Shown: in pieces, positions 8,652 to 17,452 of the stretch
Position numbering within the stretch: the stretch's first letter is position 1
Layout: the number at the start of each line of letters is the position of its first letter
Assembly: GCF_028743495.1 (NCBI RefSeq)
Contig: NZ_CP117968.1
Length of the DNA: 64,000 bases
From: Allobacillus halotolerans
GTDB taxonomy: Bacteria; Bacillota; Bacilli; Bacillales; Alkalibacillaceae
Strand: one strand, 5' to 3'
Translations under genes and position numbers: made by a program
The notes under the pieces: generated by a model
Told to the model about the DNA's origin: nothing
Database searches by the model: none
What the model saw: the letters and a program-made list of their open reading frames with translations, nothing else

Positions 8652-9929
8652 TTAATCTACAAATAATTCAACTGGAAATAGAATCAACTCTGGTACATAC
8701 GTAACAAGAATCAACACGAGTATAAGCACACCCACTTGCGGGAATAAATACTTGAACATCTTCGGAACGGTAATTTTCGCAATGGAAGACGTAACAAATA
8801 AGCAGACGCCAAGTGGTGGTGTCACCATTCCAATCGTCAAGTTTACGGATAAGATTATCCCGAAATGGATTGGATCGATGCCCGCCGCCAATGCAAGCGG
8901 CAAGAATAACGGTGTAAAAATAGATACGGCACTAATCGTATCAATGAATGTACCTGCAATAAGCAAGATGACGTTTATCAACAAGAGCAACAGAATCGGA
9001 TTATCCGCTACTGGACCGAGCATATTCAGTAACTGGTTCGGAATTGAATTAAACGATAAGAACCAGATAAATAAGGATGCTGCACCGATCAAGAAAATAA
9101 TCGTCGCTGTCGTTTTTGCGGTTTGAAGTAAAATTGGCCAGAAGTCTTTGATTGTAATCTCTTTATAGACAAACATACCAATCACAATGGCATAGACCAC
9201 GGCAATTACACCTGATTCAGTTGCTGTAAAGATTCCACTGACAATCCCGCCAATAATGATGATTGGCATAACTAATGCCAAGACAGCATCTTTTGCGCCG
9301 ACGATAATTTCTTTAAACGTCGCACGGCGGTCACTCGCACGGTAACCCTCTTTTTTGCCGACAAAATAACTATAGATCATTAAGCCAAGGCCCATTAAAA
9401 TACCAGGAAGCACCCCAGCAATGAACAAATCACCAATTGATACACTAGCGATGACTCCATATAGGATTAACACGATACTTGGTGGAATAATGGGACCGAT
9501 TGTTGAAGATGTTGCAACAATACTGGCAGAGAAGCGTTTGTCATAGCCTTCCTTGTCCATGGCAGGAATCATCATGCCTCCGATTGCCGCAGCTGCAGCA
9601 ATCGCTGTACCGGTTAAGGCTGAAAAGAACATACTCGCCAAGATGACGACCATTGCAAGACCGCCGGGAAGTGGACCAACCAATGTTTTCGAAAAGTTGA
9701 TCAGACGTTTGGAAATTCCACCTTGTGTCATCAGCTCTCCCGCTAAAATAAAGAGCGGTACGGCAACTAAAGTGAAATTATTGACGCCTCCGAATATTTG
9801 TCTTGGAACATTGATTAACAGATCTGCGTCAGATAATACGATACCAAGAATGGTGACGGAACCTAGCGCAAAGGCAATCGGTGTTCCAAGAAGTATGAGT
9901 ACAAATAGTACTGGAATTAACCATATCAT
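8652..9929 (-). CDS. dctM: TRAP transporter large permease DctM
   Basis: The large membrane subunit (425 aa, about 12 helices) of a TRAP transporter, which drives solute uptake with the sodium gradient. It has the family signatures LGTPIAFALG near the start, GGISKRLINFSKTLVGPLPGGLAMV, and GTFIDTISAVSIFTPLFLP. It overlaps dctQ by 4 bp (ATGA), indicating translational coupling. It ends the leftward operon that begins with the GntR regulator. Its substrate is unknown. Confidence 0.95.
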   Translation of the reverse strand: MIWLIPVLFVLILLGTPIAFALGSVTILGIVLSDADLLINVPRQIFGGVNNFTLVAVPLFILAGELMTQGGISKRLINFSKTLVGPLPGGLAMVVILASMFFSALTGTAIAAAAAIGGMMIPAMDKEGYDKRFSASIVATSSTIGPIIPPSIVLILYGVIASVSIGDLFIAGVLPGILMGLGLMIYSYFVGKKEGYRASDRRATFKEIIVGAKDAVLALVMPIIIIGGIVSGIFTATESGVIAVVYAIVIGMFVYKEITIKDFWPILLQTAKTTATIIFLIGAASLFIWFLSFNSIPNQLLNMLGPVADNPILLLLLINVILLIAGTFIDTISAVSIFTPLFLPLALAAGIDPIHFGIILSVNLTIGMVTPPLGVCLFVTSSIAKITVPKMFKYLFPQVGVLILVLILVTYVPELILFPVELFVD

Positions 9930-10387
9930 GTGAACACCTTCCTAACATGATAGTATGCCATGAATACTGAGCTGATTGGCAGTGCCATATAGACATACGC
10001 CATTTTCAACGGTAGCATGCTCATCGTCTGCCCTGATTTAAAATTATTTTGTACCAATTCAGTACCGTAAAGAAACAGAACGACAATTAATACTCCGACA
10101 ATGATAAATTCAATACTTTTTAGAACAATATTAATGCTCTTCGGAACTTTTTCGAATAAATCAACCTTTAAATGATCTCCATTTCTAATCGCTAGAGCCG
10201 CTCCAAAAAGAATGCTATAGACAAACGCAATCATCAAAGCTTCCTGCGACCATGTCAGTGGTTGATCTAAGACATATCGAAAAATCACTTGCAGGAAGGT
10301 AATGATGACCACTGACCCTAAGCAAAGTGTAATCACTACCTCAAGTAATTTTCCGATGAAGTTGTCTAGGCTTTTTAAAGCAGTCAT
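9926..10387 (-). CDS. dctQ: TRAP transporter small permease DctQ
   Basis: The small membrane subunit (153 aa) with four hydrophobic helices and the family patterns QVIFRYVLDQPLTWSQEA and NGDHLKVDLF. I chose the ATG at 10387, which follows GAAGGTGA, over the upstream GTG at 10402. It is coupled to dctM by a 4-bp overlap and separated from dctP by a hairpin. Confidence 0.92.
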   Translation of the reverse strand: MTALKSLDNFIGKLLEVVITLCLGSVVIITFLQVIFRYVLDQPLTWSQEALMIAFVYSILFGAALAIRNGDHLKVDLFEKVPKSINIVLKSIEFIIVGVLIVVLFLYGTELVQNNFKSGQTMSMLPLKMAYVYMALPISSVFMAYYHVRKVFT

Positions 10388-10415
10388 ACGAATCACCTTC
10401 ACTTTAAAGTAGAAT

Positions 10416-10443
10416 GCCCAGGAGAGAGTATCCCCTCCCGGGC
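10416..10443 (-). other. Intercistronic hairpin between dctP and dctQ
   Basis: An inverted repeat (GCCC-GGAG arms) directly after the dctP stop with no strong T run. Like the hairpin after tctC, it may stabilise the binding-protein message relative to the permease message. That function is inferred. Confidence 0.45.
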
Positions 10444-10450
10444 AATCCTA

Positions 10451-11443
10451 TTACTTATTGTTTTCAATTTTTTCGATTAAGTCTTGTGGGACTTCTTCAA
10501 CAGTGTTTTTCACATCACTTGTTGCTTCTTTGAACGCTGCACGGTCTGGCTCTGTAACCGTTACACCTTCGTCTTCAAGCATTTGAAGAATTTCTTCCTC
10601 TTTGTCAGCCAATAGTTCTCTATGGTAATCCGTCGTTTCGTCCGTTGCCTCTTGAATCGCTTTCTGGTGTTCTTCACTTAATTCATTCCACAAATCTAAA
10701 TTCATGACAGTAATCGCTGGATTATATGTGTGACCTGTCAATGAAACATAGTCTTGTACTTCGTAAAACTTCATTGATTCGATGGTTGGAAGTGGATTCT
10801 CTTGTCCATCAACAACTCCTTGATCAAGAGCAGAGTATAGTTCGTTAAAGTCAACTGGAGTTGGACTCGCACCGATTGCTTTCATATGCTCTTCCCATAC
10901 TGGAGAAGGCTGTACACGAATTTGTAGTCCTTCAGCATCTTCTGGTGTGACAATTTCATTTTGATTGTTCGTCAAATGTCTGAAACCGATTTCCCACCAG
11001 CCAAGACCTTTCATGTTATGTTCTTCAGATAAAGCAAGTAATTCATCACCAATCTCGCCATCTAATGTGCTGTATGCGTGATCGCGATCTTCAAACAAGT
11101 ACGGAATACCAAACACGTTCATTTCAGGTACAGTGTTCGAAAAGTTACTGTCTGGTGCAACCGTTGTCATATCCAACGAACCGTCCATAACTTGCTCAAC
11201 TGCTTCTCCTTCACTACCTAATGTCGCATTCGGGTGAATTTCAATAGTAATTTCACCATCTGTTTTTTCTTCAACCAATTCTTTGAACTTCTCAGATGCC
11301 AAGTGATATTGGTGAGTCTCAGATCCTGTATGAGCTAGTTTCAATGTTTGTGAGTCTCCAGATCCTTCTGAATCTGACCCACCACATGCTGCAAGTGTTA
11401 CCATTAACACGATGAGTAGTGTGCTGAATAAAATTCTCTTCAT
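10451..11443 (-). CDS. dctP: TRAP transporter substrate-binding lipoprotein DctP
   Basis: The solute receptor of the TRAP system (330 aa). A lipoprotein signal (MKRILFSTLL, lipobox LAAC) precedes a short acidic linker and a DctP domain. The ligand-carboxylate arginine is visible in GLQIRVQPSP, and the hinge-region motif VDGQENPLPTIES is typical. Because that arginine is present, an organic acid ligand is likely. It has its own AAAAGGAG site after a 170-bp gap from the cupin gene. Confidence 0.93.
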   Translation of the reverse strand: MKRILFSTLLIVLMVTLAACGGSDSEGSGDSQTLKLAHTGSETHQYHLASEKFKELVEEKTDGEITIEIHPNATLGSEGEAVEQVMDGSLDMTTVAPDSNFSNTVPEMNVFGIPYLFEDRDHAYSTLDGEIGDELLALSEEHNMKGLGWWEIGFRHLTNNQNEIVTPEDAEGLQIRVQPSPVWEEHMKAIGASPTPVDFNELYSALDQGVVDGQENPLPTIESMKFYEVQDYVSLTGHTYNPAITVMNLDLWNELSEEHQKAIQEATDETTDYHRELLADKEEEILQMLEDEGVTVTEPDRAAFKEATSDVKNTVEEVPQDLIEKIENNK

Positions 11444-11518
11444 TTTAAAACTCCTTTTCTCTGTATATTTATTTTACAACCATCTTGCTCTACCAAAGAT
11501 TTAATGGCTCCTTGGCGA

Positions 11519-11567
11519 GACGCTATCCTTTTTATCTATAGTAAGGTTTGACGCTATCTTTTATCCG
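11519..11567. repeat. Short direct repeat upstream of dctP
   Basis: GACGCTATC begins at 11519 and 11550, each followed by a T-rich TTTTATC stretch, in the 170-bp gap between the cupin gene and dctP. The 31-bp spacing could mark a regulator site, but no promoter is clear beside it. Confidence 0.3.
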
Positions 11568-11613
11568 AATCGTTTGTCTTTTCTTAATATTTAAGGTAAA
11601 AAATTTCAAGTTG

Positions 11614-11958
11614 TTATTTGTAATATCTAACTTCATACATCGTGCATCCGTTTGGTGATTTCCAAGGTCCATGCTTCATCCCTGGAGGTCTAGATGCAAT
11701 CATGCCTGCGGTGAATTCTTTGTTCAATGTCAAATCAATGAATGAACCTTCTATAATGAAGACTTCCTCCCAGTAATCATGTGACTGGACTCCATTTGGT
11801 GTGGTATCTGTACCAGGTTCAAATTCCATGATTCTCACTAAATCCTTGCCTTGATCGTCTTGTGAAATCATTCGTTGGTATAGTCCATCCACCTTGCCAT
11901 CAATTTTTTCTCTTTTGAATTGGTGGTAATCCGTAAACTCCACTGATGGCCGGCTCAT
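11614..11958 (-). CDS. Cupin-domain protein
   Basis: A single-domain cupin of 114 aa. The metal-binding pattern is visible: His and Glu in SHDYWEEVFIIEG (motif 1) and His in PPGMKHGPW (motif 2). It resembles small ChrR/anti-sigma-like or sugar-acid cupins, but the exact function is not recognisable. It lies between the nitrilase and TRAP genes of one leftward operon, so it probably acts on the same imported compound or an intermediate. It starts after an AGGGGGAGGTGAT-like site. Confidence 0.8.
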   Translation of the reverse strand: MSRPSVEFTDYHQFKREKIDGKVDGLYQRMISQDDQGKDLVRIMEFEPGTDTTPNGVQSHDYWEEVFIIEGSFIDLTLNKEFTAGMIASRPPGMKHGPWKSPNGCTMYEVRYYK

Positions 11959-11993
11959 TCGATCACCTCCCCCTAGACTTTATTTTGGTTGAA

Positions 11994-12779
11994 TCAGTAT
12001 AGATGTGGCACCCGACTATCGAAAATCGGCACTTCTTTTCTGACTTCCAATACTCTATCTGGATTTAAAGATCCTGTAAGTGTTTCTTCCTTGTCATCCG
12101 ATCCTTGTGCCAATACATCTCCCCATGGGTCGATAATCATGGATGCACCAGCGTATTCAACATCATTCAAAGATCCAACGTTATTGGAGGAAACGACATA
12201 CATTTGATTTTCAATGGCTCTTGCGACTTGCAAGCTCGTCCAGTGTCTTCTTCTTGGTGTCGGCCATTCTGCGACGACGAACATTACTTGGGCGCCGTCC
12301 ATAGCTAGTTGGCGAGCCAATTCAGGGAAACGAAGGTCATAACAAATGATGACACCCATTTTTACCCCTTCTAGCTCAAAGGTTTTGACCTTTTCTTGCC
12401 CACCAGTTAAATAAAGTGGTTCGTTTAGCATTGGGACTAAGTGAATTTTGCTATATTCATGCACAAGATTACCTTCTCGGTCGAAAACGAAGCTTGTGTT
12501 GTACACTTTTCCATCAATTTTGTTAGCTACAGAGCCACCGACAATATTGACGTCATACTCTTTTGCCAGATCACTTAGGAAGGATCGAGTTGGCTCACCA
12601 GCATTGTCTGCAATATCTTGAAGCTGATCCAACGTATAAGAAGTTGTCCACAATTCTGGCAGAACAATCGTATCTGGCTTCTCACCTTGTGAAAGCTCCT
12701 CCACCCACTGCTGGACTTTCTCTCTATTTTTTTCAGGGTTACCAGCAACAACTTCCATTTGATAAATAGCGAATCTCAT
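11994..12779 (-). CDS. Carbon-nitrogen hydrolase (nitrilase superfamily)
   Basis: A nitrilase-superfamily amidase (261 aa). The catalytic triad is complete: Glu42 in LPELW, Lys111 in SKIHLVPM and Cys146 in VIICYDLRFPE. The overall sequence is closest in style to omega-amidase/YafV-type enzymes, which hydrolyse small amides, but a ureido or other amide substrate is equally possible. It is coupled to the DUF2848 gene with a 6-bp gap and to the cupin gene, so it probably releases ammonia from a compound imported by the TRAP system. Confidence 0.88.
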   Translation of the reverse strand: MRFAIYQMEVVAGNPEKNREKVQQWVEELSQGEKPDTIVLPELWTTSYTLDQLQDIADNAGEPTRSFLSDLAKEYDVNIVGGSVANKIDGKVYNTSFVFDREGNLVHEYSKIHLVPMLNEPLYLTGGQEKVKTFELEGVKMGVIICYDLRFPELARQLAMDGAQVMFVVAEWPTPRRRHWTSLQVARAIENQMYVVSSNNVGSLNDVEYAGASMIIDPWGDVLAQGSDDKEETLTGSLNPDRVLEVRKEVPIFDSRVPHLY

Positions 12780-12785
12780 TGTTCA

Positions 12786-13469
12786 TTACTCCCTTTCAAT
12801 ATTGATGATGTCGTATTCTGATGTGATTTCGTCATTGTTGACAGGGTCTCTAAATGTCATACGGAAAGCTGTTCCATATTTGAAGCCGTCTTTTAACGGG
12901 ACAGTTCCTGAAAAGAAAATACTATTTTTCTTTGGCGCTTCTACCTTTTCAATATATTGAATGATTTCTTCATAAGGCATAATAGCTTTCAAGGAATCCT
13001 GTTGGTAATCAACCCATTCACCGTCCACATACACCTGAGAAGTTAATTCTAGTTCATCCCAATGATCGAGAACATCTTGGAGTTTCCATGCTTTCGTAGC
13101 AAATGGTTTCCCACAGACTTGCTTTGATTTATTGATATCAACTGTTTCCAATCCACGATCTGTGTGATCACTTCCGACTGTTACATAAACGTCTTCGGAT
13201 GAGTCACCAAAGATAAGAACGACTTCTGCTTCTCCGCTTGTTTTCTTACCAACCACTTCCATTGCTTGATTCTGAAAGATGGTGTTGCCACTGACTGGGT
13301 AAAGCATTGGCACTTCTTTTGGTTCAGGAATACCAATTTCAGCAAGCTCTTTAATATGAGCATAAGTATTTTCTTTGTTTCGTCCTGTGTAACCGATGCA
13401 GAAAGCTTTATGAATGGCTAGCTCTTTTGTTTCTCCGGCTACATCGAGTTGATAAGTTGTTTTAGACAT
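12786..13469 (-). CDS. DUF2848 family protein
   Basis: A 227-residue protein that I recognise as DUF2848. The C-terminal half (FSGTVPLKDGFKYGTAFRMTFRDP) has the pattern of fumarylacetoacetate-hydrolase-like enzymes, and TVGSDHTDRGLE is a likely active-site stretch. No reaction is established that I can name. It lies 1 bp from the GntR gene and 6 bp from the nitrilase, so it belongs to the same catabolic unit, probably as the enzyme after or before the amidase. Confidence 0.75.
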   Translation of the reverse strand: MSKTTYQLDVAGETKELAIHKAFCIGYTGRNKENTYAHIKELAEIGIPEPKEVPMLYPVSGNTIFQNQAMEVVGKKTSGEAEVVLIFGDSSEDVYVTVGSDHTDRGLETVDINKSKQVCGKPFATKAWKLQDVLDHWDELELTSQVYVDGEWVDYQQDSLKAIMPYEEIIQYIEKVEAPKKNSIFFSGTVPLKDGFKYGTAFRMTFRDPVNNDEITSEYDIINIERE

Positions 13470-13470
13470 A

Positions 13471-14166
13471 TTAAAGACCTCCTAGTGAATCGCTTTTCTC
13501 TTTGTTGTTTTTCAACTGCTCACGCTGTTTTTTGACAGAAGACGCCGTTGTCAGCAAGTGGTGTCTCATTAAATCGGCTGCCTTTTCTTCATCTCTTTCT
13601 CGTAATGCATTGACAATTTCTCTATGCTCTTGGATAACTTCTTCCATCCGTCCCTCTTTGGAAATGGCCGCATGTCCGATAAGTCGGGTGAGATTATAGA
13701 GTTCTTGCAAGATTTGCTCCAATATATTTTGGTTGGAAAGTTTAAGCAAATGGCGATGAAGGATTTGATCCAGTTCTATATAACGAATTCGATCGTTATT
13801 TTGGATAGCTATTTGTTGTTCATCAATCAAGGCATCCAACTTCTTCAATTCTTCATCCGTAATATGGTCAATAAGCATTTTCACGCTTCTCATTTCGATG
13901 GATATTCTCAGGTAGAGAATTTGCTCCATATCGTCCTCGTCGATTCTTCGGACTTTAAAGCCTTTCCTTGGAATGTGGATGAGCAATCCTTCTTTCGTCA
14001 AATCTCCTACCGCTTCCCTCACAGGCGTACGGGAGATATGTAACGATTCAGCCAGTGATGTTTCAGTCATCATTTGGTTCGGATCTAACTCTCCACTGAG
14101 AATGGATCGTTTGAGCTGATCATATACAATTTCTTTTGTCGTTTTCCTTCTTGCGATGGGTTCCAA
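13471..14166 (-). CDS. GntR-family (FCD) transcriptional regulator
   Basis: A FadR/FCD-type GntR regulator (231 aa). The winged helix (residues about 8-70) contains MTETSLAESLHISRTPVREAV. The all-helical FCD ligand domain follows with conserved His residues (HRHLLKLSN, HREIVNAL, HHLLTT) that usually bind metal and a carboxylate ligand. I chose the TTG at 14166 because CGGAGTG lies six bases before it; longer forms start with unlikely hydrophobic residues. It is first in its operon, and a palindrome over its own promoter suggests autoregulation. Confidence 0.88.
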   Translation of the reverse strand: MEPIARRKTTKEIVYDQLKRSILSGELDPNQMMTETSLAESLHISRTPVREAVGDLTKEGLLIHIPRKGFKVRRIDEDDMEQILYLRISIEMRSVKMLIDHITDEELKKLDALIDEQQIAIQNNDRIRYIELDQILHRHLLKLSNQNILEQILQELYNLTRLIGHAAISKEGRMEEVIQEHREIVNALRERDEEKAADLMRHHLLTTASSVKKQREQLKNNKEKSDSLGGL

Positions 14167-14214
14167 TGATTTCACTCCGAATAAATAATTAAGTATGAAT
14201 AACTTATAGCTGCA

Positions 14215-14228
14215 ATAAAACGCTTTCA
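14215..14228. promoter_or_regulatory. Possible CcpA site in the gntR leader
   Basis: ATAAAACGCTTTCA matches 12 of 14 positions of the cre consensus and lies downstream of the predicted transcription start, where CcpA would act as a roadblock. Two mismatches make it tentative. Confidence 0.35.
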
Positions 14229-14259
14229 TGAAATAGATAAAACAGCTGTTTGTGTGTGC

Positions 14260-14278
14260 ACTGTATTATGTATACAGT
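14260..14278. promoter_or_regulatory. Palindromic operator for the GntR regulator
   Basis: Perfect 7-bp arms ACTGTAT and ATACAGT around TATGT. It overlaps the -10 box and start region of the gntR promoter. FCD-type GntR regulators bind short TGTAT/ATACA palindromes, so autorepression of the whole operon is likely. Confidence 0.65.
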
Positions 14279-14305
14279 ATAAGTGAGGGCCTTCTAAATT
14301 GTCAA
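14276..14305 (-). promoter_or_regulatory. Sigma-A promoter of the gntR-DUF2848-nitrilase-cupin-TRAP operon
   Basis: On the minus strand, -35 TTGACA (14300-14305) and -10 TATACT (14276-14281) are separated by 18 bp. Confidence 0.75.
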
Positions 14306-14409
14306 ATAAATTTTATCTAGAAATATTGACGGGTTAGATTGAGCTGATCTTTGGGCTGTGGGAGGGAGCTTGCCGAATACAATTAGGCGGGTATTTGCAT
14401 TTTCAGTTA

Positions 14410-14899
14410 TTGAGAATGGCCTATCGAGTACGGAAGACGATCATTTTCTTGTGCTTCCGTTGTTGAGAGCGTCTATCGAGTACGGAAGACGATCATTTTC
14501 TTGTGCTTCCGTTGTTGAGAGCGCCTATCAAATACGGAAGATGATCATTTTCTCGCGCTTCCGTTGTTGAGAGCACCTATCGAGCACGGAAGACGACCAT
14601 TTTCTCGCGCTTCCGTTGTTGAGAGTGCCTATCGAGCACGGAAGACGGCCGATTTCTCGCGCTTCCGTTGTTGAGAGCGCTTATCGGACACGGAAGACGA
14701 ACATTTTCTCGTGCTTCCGTTGTTGAGAGCGCCTATCAAGCACGGAAGACGAACATTTTCTCACGCTTCCGTTGTTGAGAGCGCTTATCGGACACGGAAG
14801 ACGACCATTTTCTCGCGCTTCCGTTGTTGAGAGCACCTATCGAGTACGGAAGACGACCATTTTCTCGCGCTTCCGTTGTTGAGAGCGCTTATCGGACAC
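14410..14899. repeat. 52-bp tandem array, 9 units with hairpin potential
   Basis: CTTCCG recurs at 14454, 14506, 14558, 14610, 14662, 14714, 14766, 14818 and 14870, an exact 52-bp period. Each unit contains ACGGAAG and CTTCCGT arms separated by 17 bases, so each can form a stem-loop. Units differ by scattered substitutions. No gene is seen here. The array fills most of the gap between the gntR promoter and the oxidoreductase gene. Confidence 0.95.
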
Positions 14900-14918
14900 G
14901 TATTAACTTTTCATTCAC

Positions 14919-14966
14919 AAAAAAACTCCCCATAGTCAACCAGTTTTCTGGTCTTATGAGGAAGTT
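14919..14966 (-). terminator. Terminator after the FAD oxidoreductase gene
   Basis: On the minus strand, an imperfect stem AACTTCC...GGGGAGTT closed by CCAG/CTGG is followed by seven T residues. Confidence 0.7.
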
Positions 14967-14976
14967 GTTATTTTTA

Positions 14977-16092
14977 TTAAGTTTCATCCATCGCTTGTTC
15001 AACATTGTAAGGGGTAAGATCAATTTCTACATCTTGCCCTGTCGCTAACTGTGATAATAAATATCCTAAATAAGGTCCGCTCGTTAAACCTGAGGAACCT
15101 AATCCATTGGCGACAAATAGATTTTCAGTTTTAGGAGCTGGTCCAATTAATGGGAGCGAGTTTGGCGTGAACGGGCGGAATCCAACTCGGACTTCTTTAA
15201 ACGTTGCATGGTTTAACCCCGGTGCAGCTGAAAGAACATTATTCAATATTTCATGAATTCCTTCTGCTGTAGCTCGGTGATCAAAACCGACATCGTCTTC
15301 GTGCGTTGCCCCGACAATCACTCGTCCGCTGCGGTTTGTTAATAGATACAATTTATTTAAACCGATAATTACCGGCCAATTTCCTGGGTCTTGATCAGGC
15401 AATTCTAAATGAAGTATTTGTGCACGTTGTGAGCGAACATTAAATTGAAGTCCAAGATCACTCAATAATTGATTTGACCAAGCGCCTGTCGTATCAATTA
15501 CTTGGTCGACATCTATGGTTTCTTGACCGGCATGAACTGCACTCACTCGATTTCCATCTCGGATAAGTGTTGCATCTGCGTTCACATACCGCGCTCCATG
15601 TTTTTGTGCTGCTCGCAATAGAGAATCTTTCAGAGCTCGACCATTCACCCGAGCTCCTCCTGCAATGTGTACGGATTGAAATTCCGTACCCAACGCTGGA
15701 AAATAAGCTTGTGTTTCTTCTTCATTCAATTTCGTAAGTTCCCCGATTTCTGGGGCATCTTTTCTTCTTTCCACACCTCGCTGGTACATTTTTTCAATAA
15801 TAGCTGGGTCGCGGTGCAAGTGAAGGGCGCCCACTTTTTCATATCCCGTATTCGATTCACCGTCTTCATTTAGTTGGTTCACCAAATCAGGATAGTAGCG
15901 CGCTCCGTTTTTTACAAGCACGTACCAATCTTTATTGCGGCGCTGAGTTAACCAAGGGCAGACGATTCCCGCTGCCGCGTGTGAAGCTCTGCCAGGTTCT
16001 TCTCGGTCAATAATCGTTACATCTTCTCCCTTTTTAGCTAAATGATACGCACAGGATGCGCCCAATATACCTGCCCCGATGACAGTAATCAT
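14977..16092 (-). CDS. FAD-dependent oxidoreductase (DadA/glycine oxidase family)
   Basis: A DAO-family flavoenzyme (371 aa). The N-terminal dinucleotide fold is VIGAGILGASCAYHLAKKG with the acidic end of strand two in TIIDRE. The C-terminal part has GFRPFTPNSLPLIGP and NGLGSSGLTSGP, typical of D-amino-acid dehydrogenases and glycine oxidases. The ATG at 16092 follows GAGGAGG; the upstream 22 residues are not part of the fold and were dropped. It stands alone, so the amine substrate is unknown. Confidence 0.88.
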   Translation of the reverse strand: MITVIGAGILGASCAYHLAKKGEDVTIIDREEPGRASHAAAGIVCPWLTQRRNKDWYVLVKNGARYYPDLVNQLNEDGESNTGYEKVGALHLHRDPAIIEKMYQRGVERRKDAPEIGELTKLNEEETQAYFPALGTEFQSVHIAGGARVNGRALKDSLLRAAQKHGARYVNADATLIRDGNRVSAVHAGQETIDVDQVIDTTGAWSNQLLSDLGLQFNVRSQRAQILHLELPDQDPGNWPVIIGLNKLYLLTNRSGRVIVGATHEDDVGFDHRATAEGIHEILNNVLSAAPGLNHATFKEVRVGFRPFTPNSLPLIGPAPKTENLFVANGLGSSGLTSGPYLGYLLSQLATGQDVEIDLTPYNVEQAMDET

Positions 16093-16241
16093 ATATTTTA
16101 TCCTCCTCGTTCGTTCACATTTCTTCATATGTAGAATGACTGATTTCTTTATTTTCACATAGGAAGGAGTCGATTTAAAATCATTTGGATTGTTTAACCG
16201 GATCGTTGCAAGGAAATAAAACAGAAATAGGAGGCGGTTGT

Positions 16242-16760
16242 ATGTTTTTTAATGGCTGGGAACCACTCATACGAATTCTTATTTTAGGGATTTCGAGTTA
16301 CTTTTTCCTAATATTTTTCTTGCGCATATCCGGTAAACGTACGTTATCTAAAATGAACATGTTTGATTTAATTATTACCGTTGCCCTTGGTTCCACATTT
16401 GCAACGATCATATTAAACAGCAAAATATCCTTATCCGAGGGGATTGTTGCTCTCGGTCTGTTGACATTTCTGCAATATCTCGTTGCATGGTTATCGGTTC
16501 GGTCAAAAACATTCCGTAACCTAATCAAATCAACACCTGTTCTGTTATTTTACGAAGGAAGATATAAAACAGATGCCATGAAGGTAAATCGTGTCCATCG
16601 TTCTGAGATCCTACAATCTGTGCGCGAACAAGGTATCGGATCGTTGGATCAAGTGAAAGCGGTCGTCATGGAGACGAACGGTTCATTATCGATTATTAAA
16701 AAAGCAAATAATGATGATGAGAATGCTTTGCAGAATGTTACTGAGCTAGATGGAAAATAG
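16242..16760 (+). CDS. YetF/DUF421 family membrane protein
   Basis: A DUF421 protein (172 aa) with three N-terminal helices and the conserved FFLRISGKRTLSKMNMFDLIITVALGS block, followed by a short C-terminal soluble domain with VNRVHRSEILQSVREQG. The start at 16242 is set by AGGAGGCGGTTGT. Homologues are common in spore-formers; YetF has been linked to spore and stress physiology but the molecular role is unclear. A second, longer family member is at 61033-61731. Confidence 0.85.
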   Translation: MFFNGWEPLIRILILGISSYFFLIFFLRISGKRTLSKMNMFDLIITVALGSTFATIILNSKISLSEGIVALGLLTFLQYLVAWLSVRSKTFRNLIKSTPVLLFYEGRYKTDAMKVNRVHRSEILQSVREQGIGSLDQVKAVVMETNGSLSIIKKANNDDENALQNVTELDGK

Positions 16761-16785
16761 GATGGGAATTTGATTTGACGTGGAA

Positions 16786-16890
16786 ACGGATTCTCGTGGA
16801 CCTTTTTACATGCTTGATAGACGCGTCCAGATGTTGAGACGAATTCTCGATGATCTTTTACATGCTTGACAGACCCGGCCTGGTTTTGAG
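16786..16890. repeat. Two-unit tandem repeat of about 53 bp
   Basis: ATTCTCG ... CTTTTTACATGCTTGA ... GAC occurs twice, with start points about 53 bp apart. It lies between convergent genes. The spacing is close to the 52-bp arrays at 14410-14899 and 49051-49440, although the sequence differs. Confidence 0.6.
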
Positions 16891-16963
16891 TTGTCTGCTT
16901 TGAACTGCACCCATCATTGCAAACGCATAAAGAGGAGTCTTCTTTCGGAAGAAGATTAAAAAG

Positions 16964-17010
16964 AAAAATGCTTCTTCAAATAGTTTGTCACTATGAGAAG
17001 GAGCATTTTT
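16964..17010. terminator. Terminator between yetF and the TPR gene
   Basis: The arms AAAAATGCT and AGCATTTTT with an imperfect extended stem provide T runs in both directions, serving the convergent genes. Confidence 0.7.
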
Positions 17011-17027
17011 ACGAGATATAGTTGAAG

Positions 17028-17405
17028 TTATTTTTTAACTGTACTTCTTGGAACAGCAGCATGACTCTTCTCCATATGACGATGATTCTGTTTTATTTGG
17101 TTGCCTTTTTGAATCGCGTCTCTTGCTCGTTCCTTATCTCCCATCAATTGGTAGCCATGAGATAGACTGATATACGTGTCCGCTAACGCCTCTGAAGGCA
17201 ATCCTAAACGAATGGCACGTTCAAAATAAGGTACAGATTCTGTTTCCTTTCCCACTAACATTAAACTTTGTGCACATTCATAGTTAATGGAAGCATAAAA
17301 AGGATAGATTTCAGCTAAACGGATCAATAGGACGGTTGATTTATTGAACTCTCCATTTTTTCGTAATACCATTGCTCGATTTAATTCTTCTTCCACCTTA
17401 TTCAC
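17028..17405 (-). CDS. Tetratricopeptide-repeat protein
   Basis: A 125-residue protein of about three TPR units (for example ALADTYISLSHGYQLMGDKERARDAIQKG), ending in a basic tail. It resembles small Bacillus TPR proteins of unknown role. Such repeats mediate protein-protein contact; no partner is indicated by the neighbours, a YetF gene and a CoA-transferase, each with its own terminator. Confidence 0.75.
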   Translation of the reverse strand: MNKVEEELNRAMVLRKNGEFNKSTVLLIRLAEIYPFYASINYECAQSLMLVGKETESVPYFERAIRLGLPSEALADTYISLSHGYQLMGDKERARDAIQKGNQIKQNHRHMEKSHAAVPRSTVKK

Positions 17406-17452
17406 TCCTTATGATGGACGACTTATGATATGTATTCGATTAAAAACGCAAA

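Noticed and set aside
14410..14899. Possible CRISPR array
   Set aside because: The whole 52-bp unit repeats with scattered changes. There is no constant repeat with unique spacers, and no cas gene.
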